Source of the DNA: JASFJH01 sp050117725 | Lineage (GTDB): Bacteria; Pseudomonadota; Gammaproteobacteria; AKS1 | DNA: 8,024 nucleotides | Assembly (NCBI GenBank): GCA_050117725.1 | Contig: JASFME010000098.1 | Span: 1-8,024, forward strand | Reading direction: 5' to 3' | Part shown: positions 1-5,810 of the stretch, one piece after another | How positions within the stretch are numbered: position 1 is the first letter of the stretch | Layout: each line of letters opens with the position of its first letter | Program-made: the position numbers and the translations under genes | The notes under the pieces: generated by a model | The model's database searches: none | What the model saw: the letters and a program-made list of their open reading frames with translations, nothing else | Told to the model about the DNA's origin: nothing

Positions 1-1113
1 TTGCTGCAGCTCGACGACGCCAATCGCTCCGAGCACGCGCACGTCCCTCACCTGTTCAAGGGGACGGCAAGGGGCGAGGCCACGCTCCAGCCCGGCCTCG
101 ATACGGCGGATGTTTGCCTGCCAGTCCGATGCGAGTAGCAGGCGGATACTGGTTAGTGCCGCGCTACAGGCCAGCGGGTTGGCCATGAAGGTCGGGCCGT
201 GCATGAACACACCGGGACTGCCCGCGTCGATGGTGGCCGCGACGGTATCGTTCGTGAGCGTGGCCGCAAGGGTGAGATAACCACCGGTCAGGGCCTTGCC
301 GATGCACATGATATCCGGCTCGATACCCGCGTGTTCGCATGCAAACAGTTTGCCGGTCCGGCCAAAGCCGGTGGCGATCTCGTCGACGATCAGCAAGACC
401 GCGTACTTGCTGCACAGTTCCCTGGCCCTGGCCAGGTATTCGGCCGAGTAAAACCACATCCCGCCGGCGCCCTGTACGACAGGCTCGAGGATCAACGCCG
501 CAGTGTGTTCGGCGTGCTCGTGCAGGGCCTGTTCGAGCGGCGCGATATCTTCATCAGTACAGGGTTCGCCGAAGCGGCAGCGCGGTTGCTCGACAAATAT
601 CTGTTGCGGCAGGGAGCCCTGAAACAGGCTGTGCATACCGGTCACCGGATCGCAGACCGACATGGCGCCAAAGGTGTCACCATGGTAACCGCCACGCAGG
701 GAGATAAAACGATGTCGCTCCGGCATGCCTCTCGCCGACCAGTACTGGACCGTCATCTTCATGGCGACCTCGACAGACACGGATCCGGAGTCGGAGAAAA
801 ATATGCTATCCAGGGAAGGGGGGGTAATGTCGAGTAGCTGCTGCGTCAACTCGATGGCCGGTGCATGGGTCAGCCCGCCAAACATAACGTGCGACATCTT
901 GTGCAGTTGTGCCTCGAGTGCGGCGTTCATCTGCGGATGGTTGTAACCATGAATGACACACCACCACGAGGCCATACCGTCGATCAACTCGCGACCGTCG
1001 GCCAGTGTCAGACGCACGCCGCTGGCCGAGGCCACCGGGTAAACGGGTGCGTCCGAGTGCATGGCACTGTACGGGTGCCAGATATGCTGTTGATCGATCT
1101 CGTTACTGTTCAT
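1..1113 (-). CDS. bioA: adenosylmethionine-8-amino-7-oxononanoate aminotransferase (BioA), 3' part cut by window edge
   Basis: PLP-dependent cytoplasmic transaminase of biotin synthesis: it converts 7-keto-8-aminopelargonate to 7,8-diaminopelargonate, unusually with S-adenosylmethionine as amino donor. Reading leftward from the ATG at 1113 gives 371 uninterrupted codons; E. coli BioA has about 429, so roughly 60 C-terminal residues are missing off the window. Visible family marks are HIWHPY (10-15), SWWCVIHGYNHP (49-60), SHVMFGGLTHAPA (74-86), the DSGS phosphate-binding turn (108-111), GGYHGDTFGAMSVCDP (141-156), D244 in VDEIATGFGRTGKLFACEH, and the PLP Schiff-base lysine K273 in CIGKALTGG. 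These fall within one residue of the E. coli positions (D245, K274), which supports this start. A stop (TAA at 1122-1124) lies in frame just upstream, so no longer start is possible. No clear Shine-Dalgarno precedes the ATG. It is the next gene after fusA on the same strand but separated by a terminator. No BirA-type operator is visible upstream. The family call is certain. Confidence 0.96.
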   Translation of the reverse strand, partial: MNSNEIDQQHIWHPYSAMHSDAPVYPVASASGVRLTLADGRELIDGMASWWCVIHGYNHPQMNAALEAQLHKMSHVMFGGLTHAPAIELTQQLLDITPPSLDSIFFSDSGSVSVEVAMKMTVQYWSARGMPERHRFISLRGGYHGDTFGAMSVCDPVTGMHSLFQGSLPQQIFVEQPRCRFGEPCTDEDIAPLEQALHEHAEHTAALILEPVVQGAGGMWFYSAEYLARARELCSKYAVLLIVDEIATGFGRTGKLFACEHAGIEPDIMCIGKALTGGYLTLAATLTNDTVAATIDAGSPGVFMHGPTFMANPLACSAALTSIRLLLASDWQANIRRIEAGLERGLAPCRPLEQVRDVRVLGAIGVVELQQ

Positions 1114-1156
1114 GACTGCAGCTTATAGCATAAAAAAAGGGATCGGAGTGTAGCAA
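1114..1156 (-). promoter_or_regulatory. possible weak promoter for bioA inside the fusA terminator
   Basis: On the minus strand TTGCTA (1156-1151, the terminator loop) is followed after 18 bases by TATGCT (1132-1127). This resembles a sigma-70 -35/-10 pair. If real, the start site would be about 9 bases before the bioA ATG, leaving an almost leaderless mRNA. The alternative is that bioA depends on read-through of the fusA terminator. This is inference from short motifs only. Confidence 0.25.
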
Positions 1157-1172
1157 ACACTTCCGACCCCTT
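1132..1172 (-). terminator. intrinsic terminator of fusA
   Basis: On the minus strand a stem of about 15 bp (1157-1172 pairing with 1137-1151, with one G-T wobble and one bulged A) closes a 5-base loop (1152-1156) and ends in a run of seven T (1138-1132). It begins 26 bases past the fusA stop. The T run is on the minus strand only, so it works in the fusA direction. It separates fusA from bioA. Confidence 0.93.
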
Positions 1173-1197
1173 CCGGGTCTTGCTGTCGAAGCCGTGC

Positions 1198-3282
1198 TTA
1201 TTTCTTGGCTTCGCGTTCCCTGGTTTCCTTGATTACGGCTTCGGCCACGTTCTTCGGGCACGGCATGTAATGCAGGAATTCCATCGAGAACTGGCCACGG
1301 CCCGAGGTCATGGTACGCAAGTCGCCGATGTAGCCGAACATTTCGGATAGCGGGCATTCGGCCTTGATGCGTACACCGGTGGCACCCGGTTCCTGTGACT
1401 TGATCATGCCACGACGACGGTTCAGGTCACCGATAACGTCACCAACATGATCATCCGGGGTGAACACGTCAACCTTCATGATCGGTTCCATGAGCTGCGG
1501 GCCGGCCTTTGGCATGGTCTGTCGATAGGCCGCTTTGGCAGCCAGTTCATAAGCCACGGCCGAGGAATCAACCGCGTGGAAGGCACCGTCGACGAGCGTG
1601 ACCTTGAAGTCGAGACAGGGGTAACCGGCGAGCACACCCTTTTCCATGCTCTGCTGGAAACCTTTTTGCACGGCCGGCCAGAATTCACGCGGCACGTTAC
1701 CACCGGTTACGACCGATTCAAACTCGTAACCACTGCCCGGCTCACCCGGTTCAACCACGTAGTCGATCTTCGCAAACTGACCTGAACCACCGGTCTGTTT
1801 CTTGTGCGTGTAGCTGTCTTCAACGCGCTGCGTGATGGTTTCACGATAGGCAACCTGTGGCTTGCCTACTTCCACCTCGACACCGTGGGTACGTTTCAGA
1901 ATATCAACCTTGATGTCGAGGTGCAGTTCGCCCATCCCCTTGAGGATGGTTTCACCGCTGTCTTCGTCGGTTTCAACGCGGAAGGACGGATCTTCCTGAA
2001 CCATCTTGCCGATCGCGACACCAAGTTTTTCAGAAGCAGCCTTGTCTTTCGGCGCCACGGCAATCGAGATAACCGGGTCCGGGAAGACCATCGGCTCGAG
2101 TGTGCCCGGGTGCTTCGGATCACACAGGGTGTGACCGGTCTGCACGTTCTTCATACCGATGAAGGCAACAATATCACCGGCCGTACACTTGTTCAGTTCA
2201 TTACGCTCGTCGGCGTGCATTTCCACGATACGACCGATACGTTCGGTCTTGCCGGTGAAGGTGTTCAGCACCGTATCACCCTTGTTCAGCTCACCGGAGT
2301 AAACACGCACGAAGGTCAGGGCGCCGAAACGGTCGTCCATGATCTTGAAGGCCAGGGCGCGGAAGGGTTCTTTCGCATCCACAGTTGCGACTTCGCCGGT
2401 TTCTTCGCCTTCTTCATCGGTAATCGGCTGTGGCTTCACTTCGGTCGGGTTAGGCAGGTAATCGACCACAGCGTCGAGTACGAGCTGAATACCCTTGTTC
2501 TTGAACGCCGAACCACAGTAAGTCGGGAAGAAGTCCAACGCGATGGTGCCCTTGCGAATGCAGCGCTTGATGTCATCAATCGAAGGCTCTTCACCTTCAA
2601 GGTATTTTTCCATCAGGTCATCGTCCTGCTCCACGGCGGTTTCGATGAGCTGTTCACGGTACTCTTCGACCTTGTCGGCCATGTCGGCGGGAACATCTTC
2701 AACAGTAAAGTTTTCCGGCAGGCCCGAGTCATCCCACACGTAAGCCTGGCGGGTGAGCAGGTCAACCAAACCGGTAAACTGGTCTTCAATGCCGATCGGC
2801 AGCACCATCACCAGCGGGTTGGCACCGAGCACGTTCTTGACCTGGTCAACCACGCGGTAGAAATCACCGCCCATACGGTCGAGCTTGTTGACGAAGATCA
2901 CGCGCGCCACTTCAGATTCGTTGGCATAACGCCAGTTGGTTTCAGACTGCGGCTCCACACCACCGGAGGCACAGAACACACCGACACCACCATCGAGCAC
3001 CTTCAGGGAGCGGTACACTTCAATGGTGAAGTCCACGTGCCCGGGAGTGTCAATAATGTTCATGCGGTGGCCGTTCCACTCACAGGTAGTCGCAGCAGAC
3101 TGAATCGTAATCCCGCGCTCGGCTTCCTGTTCCATGAAGTCAGTCGTGGCCTCACCATCGTGCACTTCACCGGTCTTGTGAATCTTGCCAGTCAGCTTGA
3201 GAATTCGTTCCGTGGTCGTGGTTTTACCGGCATCCACGTGCGCGAAAATACCTATGTTCCTGTATTTGCTTAAATCAGTCAT
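1198..3282 (-). CDS. fusA: elongation factor G, second-type paralogue (EF-G2)
   Basis: Ribosomal translocase GTPase of 694 aa, full length. The G domain carries the P-loop AHVDAGKTTTTE (14-25), switch I RGITI (56-60), DTPGH (78-82, including the catalytic His82), NKLD (132-135) and the G5 loop GSAFKNKG (257-264). Domain II follows (about 305-395), then domain III (about 400-472), domain IV (about 475-595, with TGGSGQF at 497-503 and tip HAVDSS from His569), and domain V with GDVIGDLNRRRGM and PLSEMFGY (644-651). The opening MTDLSKYRNIGIFAHVDAGKT and the stretch VYRSLKVLDGGVGVFCASGG match the extra EF-G of Vibrio and relatives rather than canonical EF-G1. It is not in a str operon: no rpsL, rpsG or tuf is adjacent. 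All GTPase residues are present, so an active GTPase is expected. The start is supported by the conserved N-terminus and an AGAG about 8 bases upstream. A promoter and a terminator flank it, so it is probably transcribed alone. The annotation as EF-G is certain; the paralogue class comes from remembered homologues. Confidence 0.97.
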   Translation of the reverse strand: MTDLSKYRNIGIFAHVDAGKTTTTERILKLTGKIHKTGEVHDGEATTDFMEQEAERGITIQSAATTCEWNGHRMNIIDTPGHVDFTIEVYRSLKVLDGGVGVFCASGGVEPQSETNWRYANESEVARVIFVNKLDRMGGDFYRVVDQVKNVLGANPLVMVLPIGIEDQFTGLVDLLTRQAYVWDDSGLPENFTVEDVPADMADKVEEYREQLIETAVEQDDDLMEKYLEGEEPSIDDIKRCIRKGTIALDFFPTYCGSAFKNKGIQLVLDAVVDYLPNPTEVKPQPITDEEGEETGEVATVDAKEPFRALAFKIMDDRFGALTFVRVYSGELNKGDTVLNTFTGKTERIGRIVEMHADERNELNKCTAGDIVAFIGMKNVQTGHTLCDPKHPGTLEPMVFPDPVISIAVAPKDKAASEKLGVAIGKMVQEDPSFRVETDEDSGETILKGMGELHLDIKVDILKRTHGVEVEVGKPQVAYRETITQRVEDSYTHKKQTGGSGQFAKIDYVVEPGEPGSGYEFESVVTGGNVPREFWPAVQKGFQQSMEKGVLAGYPCLDFKVTLVDGAFHAVDSSAVAYELAAKAAYRQTMPKAGPQLMEPIMKVDVFTPDDHVGDVIGDLNRRRGMIKSQEPGATGVRIKAECPLSEMFGYIGDLRTMTSGRGQFSMEFLHYMPCPKNVAEAVIKETREREAKK

Positions 3283-3346
3283 GACGTTACTCTGTGGTTA
3301 ATCCATACTCGAATGCGGCGTCCAGACCACGGCCAGCATTGCATCT

Positions 3347-3377
3347 AAAAATTGAAAATCCCGGCCTGGCGGGATTT
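3347..3377 (-). promoter_or_regulatory. hairpin with U-rich tail at the 5' end of the fusA mRNA
   Basis: A perfect 8-bp inverted repeat (AAATCCCG at 3377-3370 and CGGGATTT at 3363-3356) with a 6-base loop is followed on the minus strand by TTTTCAATTTTT (counting the last stem base). It begins 1-3 bases after the predicted fusA start site. It has the shape of an intrinsic terminator, but its position suggests a 5' stabilising stem, an attenuator, or a stop for transcripts arriving from the cyclase gene. Which of these applies cannot be read from the sequence. Confidence 0.5.
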
Positions 3378-3385
3378 GGGCGCGC

Positions 3386-3414
3386 ATTATAGAGCAAAAT
3401 GACCCGCCTGCGAC
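3386..3414 (-). promoter_or_regulatory. fusA promoter with GC-rich discriminator
   Basis: A perfect -10 TATAAT lies at 3391-3386. Seventeen bases upstream is a poor -35, GTCGCA (3414-3409). The bases after the -10 are GCGCGCCC, an all-GC discriminator of the kind found at rRNA and translation-factor promoters under stringent control. An AT tract (3430-3442) lies further upstream and could act as a distal UP element. The expected start is near 3379, giving a leader of about 97 bases. Confidence 0.7.
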
Positions 3415-3726
3415 ACACCTGAGCGGCGGAATATATATAAAAGGTGTGAATATTCATGGGAAATCGGGGCTGAGAGCGTGAAAATCAACCCCGTCGGCCG
3501 ATTTTCTCGTTTGCCGGGGGCGTCAGGCGTCATTCTGTGAAGGCGGGGAGGCTGGCCACGGACGGTGGAGGCTTGCTCGGGGCAGGCCAAACTGTGGTAC
3601 TGCCTCTGCCAGAGAGGGGGGCATAAAGTTGGCCAAAGGGTGGCCAGATCAATCCCGGGAGCATCCCTGTTTGCCGCGGTATTAAAGAAACGGCCGAAAA
3701 ATGTAGCCGGCGCTGGACGAGCGGGT
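3392..3726. other. noncoding region between the cyclase stop and the fusA promoter
   Basis: No convincing gene is seen on either strand. The stretch holds several small inverted repeats. The longest, 3480-3506, has GAAAATC and GATTTTC as outer arms and extends to about 11 bp with two G-T pairs on the minus strand. It could end the cyclase transcript but lacks a proper T run. CCTCT/AGAGG arms (about 3602-3616) form another small hairpin, and the self-complementary hexamer TGGCCA occurs three times (3553, 3630, 3641). No clear terminator for the cyclase is visible. Confidence 0.5.
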
Positions 3727-5484
3727 TCAGCCAATCAGGGGCACTACCTTCGGGTCATAGACCGCAATATTTTCTTTTTTACGCTTGGCCTGGTACATCG
3801 CATCATCCGCATGACGAAGTAATTGTTCCGACTTCGTGCCGTGTTTGGGATAGATACTGATGCCAATACTCATGCTGACCGGAATGTCAGTATCCCCGAT
3901 TGTACAGGGCCTGCAGACCCGACTTATGATCTGTTCGGCTACATGCAGGGCATCATTCTTTGTTGAGCCCGGCAGAATTACCCCAAATTCATCACCACCC
4001 AGGCGTGCCACCATCTCATTTTTACGAGCGATCGACAGGAAACGTTGACCGATGATCTTGAGGAATTCATCGCCGATATGGTGGCCGTACATGTCATTCA
4101 CGTTTTTGAAGTCGTCAAAATCGATCACCATGATGCTGACCGGTATGGAAGATTGCTTCGCTTCATTCAGCGTGTCCAATAATTGCTTTTCCAGCATCAA
4201 GCGGTTTGGCAGCCCGGTCAGACTGTCATAATGTGCCTTGTGCTGGAGCTCAGTAGTTCTTTTGTGCACTTTTTCAGACATATGAGTGAAGGCATGAATG
4301 AGTTGCTGCATCTCCGTGACACTGATTTTTGGCAGCAAATGCGCGCGACGTTTGCCTGCAGCTTCTTCGGTAAATGCCGAGGACAAATCTGTCAGTGGAG
4401 ATATGACTGTCCGTTGCAATGCAAAATAGCCAACAACGGTTAGCAAGAAGGCAAGCACTGAGAATAGCCAGAGGATATTGCTGATCTGGTTGGCCAGATT
4501 GCCATACAGCACAACCTCTTTCGATGAGGCAGATTCAATCGACAAATCAAGTTCAGCCAGCATGTCCCATAACGATTCAAATTCCGGTTGTATTGCAGTG
4601 CGGAGAAATGGCATGTCGGTACGCCATTTTTCGCTGGCATAGGATTCCGCCACAACCTTGTATGCTTCGAACCATTTCACCTCGGCAGTTTGCATCTCTT
4701 CGAGTGAGGCTTCTACTTGAATACCGAAATCAATATCTGATCGAAGTGCTTCAAGCTTCGATAAATCAGTATTTATTTGCTTATGGAGCAGTTCAATATT
4801 TTGTTTCTGGCCACGCAATGAGCTCTCCGAGTTACTGAAGGCCCCAAACCGGTTGGCAACAAAGACACGAAATGCACCAATCATCGTGATCCAGTTGTCC
4901 TTGATGTGATCGAGCAATCTGTATAATTGCATATCTTGTGTGTTTTGCGAGGGCTGCAGTTGATCCAGCGCCAATGTCGAGGCCGTCTGGAATTTCGTGT
5001 TCATTGGCAGCATGACTTCATTCATCGTCGTACTTGCAGGGTGTAACAAGGCATGGTTCTGGCGAATCGAGGCAAGTTTCCTGAGATCGAGTTTCAGGCT
5101 GCGGGATTTTTCTTCAATGACTGAAAGCATCTCCAGCCACTTGGGCTGAGTATCACTGAAGAGTGCGCGTAATGAACTGAGATGCAGTCGCGCACTGTTC
5201 ATTGCATTATCAATTTTATCCTGTTGCGCCCCGGATGGCGTAATCATGAATTCCTGCAGTGCCTGGTTTGCCTGCCACAGTGAAAAGCGGATGTTCTGAA
5301 TCATGTGCGCAGACTGGTTTTTAATCAGCAGTTGCGAGGCGGACTGGTTCTGTACCTTGTAGGCATGGTGGCTCGACCACCAGGCGGCAATGATGACCGT
5401 GGTGATAAAAAGGGTTGCGATCAGTAAATACCTGCCCTGTAAACTGGCAGGCAGGAATGCCTTGTTTTTAGATAAACCGGACAT
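3727..5484 (-). CDS. membrane-anchored diguanylate cyclase (GGDEF) with large periplasmic helical sensor
   Basis: Predicted to make c-di-GMP from two GTP at the inner membrane. Numbered from the ATG at 5484 it has 585 aa. A basic N-terminus leads to TM1 (about 18-36), then a periplasmic part of about 295 residues rich in Q, E, K and L that looks all-helical and matches no domain I can name, then TM2 (about 336-356). A HAMP-like linker and coiled coil (about 358-415, ending HKRTTELQHKAHYDSLTGLPNR) connects to the GGDEF domain (about 416-578). The active-site motif GGDEF is intact (496-500) and the metal aspartate is D455 in MVIDFDDFK, so it should be active. The usual RxxD inhibitory site five residues upstream reads RKNE (487-490). 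There is no EAL domain. A GTG at 5499 would add five residues, but the GGGG 9 bases before the ATG favours the ATG. It is divergent from the reductase gene. The signal sensed is unknown. Confidence 0.92.
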   Translation of the reverse strand: MSGLSKNKAFLPASLQGRYLLIATLFITTVIIAAWWSSHHAYKVQNQSASQLLIKNQSAHMIQNIRFSLWQANQALQEFMITPSGAQQDKIDNAMNSARLHLSSLRALFSDTQPKWLEMLSVIEEKSRSLKLDLRKLASIRQNHALLHPASTTMNEVMLPMNTKFQTASTLALDQLQPSQNTQDMQLYRLLDHIKDNWITMIGAFRVFVANRFGAFSNSESSLRGQKQNIELLHKQINTDLSKLEALRSDIDFGIQVEASLEEMQTAEVKWFEAYKVVAESYASEKWRTDMPFLRTAIQPEFESLWDMLAELDLSIESASSKEVVLYGNLANQISNILWLFSVLAFLLTVVGYFALQRTVISPLTDLSSAFTEEAAGKRRAHLLPKISVTEMQQLIHAFTHMSEKVHKRTTELQHKAHYDSLTGLPNRLMLEKQLLDTLNEAKQSSIPVSIMVIDFDDFKNVNDMYGHHIGDEFLKIIGQRFLSIARKNEMVARLGGDEFGVILPGSTKNDALHVAEQIISRVCRPCTIGDTDIPVSMSIGISIYPKHGTKSEQLLRHADDAMYQAKRKKENIAVYDPKVVPLIG

Positions 5485-5493
5485 CAGGAATTG

Positions 5494-5497
5494 CCCC
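5494..5497 (-). promoter_or_regulatory. ribosome binding site deciding the cyclase start
   Basis: GGGG (minus strand) lies 9 bases before the ATG at 5484. The alternative GTG at 5499 overlaps the same purine stretch and has only AT-rich sequence at the proper distance upstream. This favours the ATG. Confidence 0.5.
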
Positions 5498-5541
5498 ACC
5501 CCGTATTATTCATATTTTTATTGTTATTATTATTTTTTGAA

Positions 5542-5571
5542 ATTATAGACCATATTGCCCCTCTTATATGG
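5542..5571 (-). promoter_or_regulatory. cyclase promoter -10 with overlapping palindrome
   Basis: A consensus TATAAT lies at 5547-5542 on the minus strand, followed by an AT-rich leader of about 50 bases to the ATG. The -35 position (CATATA, 5570-5565) is poor. It is covered by the inverted repeat CCATAT (5550-5555) and ATATGG (5566-5571) spaced by 10 bases; an interleaved TTGCC/GGCAA pair overlaps it. A weak -35 under a palindrome suggests a regulator site, possibly an activator. The regulator is not identifiable. Confidence 0.5.
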
Positions 5572-5710
5572 CAAAACGTAGCCATAAACGGGAACAATAC
5601 AGGGATATCGAGAAAAGCCCCGGGCTCGGCGAAGAACTGCACTCAACTCGCAAATCTTGAAAAATGATAGAGTAAACAGTCTGTTACGCTTGGGTGAAAA
5701 CAAGGCGATA

Positions 5711-5770
5711 GCGTGCCAGTATGATGCCTGTCAGGCAGCACGCTTGTATTTTCTGGCAGCACGGGCTGCC
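5711..5770 (+). repeat. group of inverted and direct repeats upstream of the aldo/keto reductase
   Basis: GCGTGC (5711-5716) pairs with GCACGC (5738-5743), and inside it TGCCTG-T-CAGGCA (5725-5737) is a near-perfect palindrome. The 9-mer GGCAGCACG occurs at 5734-5742 and again at 5755-5763, 21 bases apart, which is two helical turns. The second copy also starts a hairpin, GGCAGC-ACGG-GCTGCC (5755-5770). The group could be protein binding sites or a folded leader. Confidence 0.6.
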
Positions 5771-5795
5771 TGTACTATGCCTGGGCTACCGGGCC

Positions 5796-5801
5796 GGGGA
5801 G
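5796..5801 (+). promoter_or_regulatory. ribosome binding site deciding the reductase start
   Basis: GGGGAG lies 9 bases before the ATG at 5811. It places the start directly before a twin-arginine signal peptide, rather than at the upstream ATG at 5721, which would bury the signal behind 30 residues. Confidence 0.65.
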
Positions 5802-5810
5802 CAACACCGT

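Larger units (their letters stand above)
5485..5810. other. divergent intergenic control region
   Basis: These 326 bases separate the leftward cyclase from the rightward reductase. The left third is very AT-rich and carries the cyclase promoter. The middle has a possible rightward -35 TTGAAA (5657-5662), but only a poor -10 (TCTGTT) 17 bases on. The right part (5711-5770) is GC-rich and full of repeats. A TATGAT (5720-5725) is another -10 candidate without a good -35. No gene is seen here; a reading frame extending the reductase upstream to 5721 is judged not to be translated. Confidence 0.6.

Noticed and set aside
199..837. Plus-strand open frame of 212 codons in the left part
   Set aside because: It is antisense to bioA, whose minus-strand frame carries every BioA motif in register.
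1114..1197. BirA operator upstream of bioA
   Set aside because: I looked for the long inverted repeat of the TTGT-AACC type and found none; the only long symmetry here is the terminator.
1804..3273. Plus-strand open frame of 489 codons opposite the EF-G gene
   Set aside because: It lies wholly antisense to a certain gene and its histidine- and arginine-rich translation matches no family. Codon bias of the real gene keeps this frame free of stops.
3387..3734. Minus-strand open frame of 115 codons between the cyclase and fusA
   Set aside because: It begins with TTG without a Shine-Dalgarno, is rich in proline and arginine, shows no domain, and its end runs over the fusA -10 box.
5616..5626. 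AGCCCCGGGCT palindrome as a terminator on the minus strand
   Set aside because: As RNA it allows only about 4 bp around a 3-base loop. The following TTTTCT is short, and no gene ends here.
5721..5810. Longer start for the aldo/keto reductase
   Set aside because: It would place 30 residues before the Tat signal, has no good Shine-Dalgarno, and runs through the repeat group. The ATG at 5811 has GGGGAG at 9 bases.
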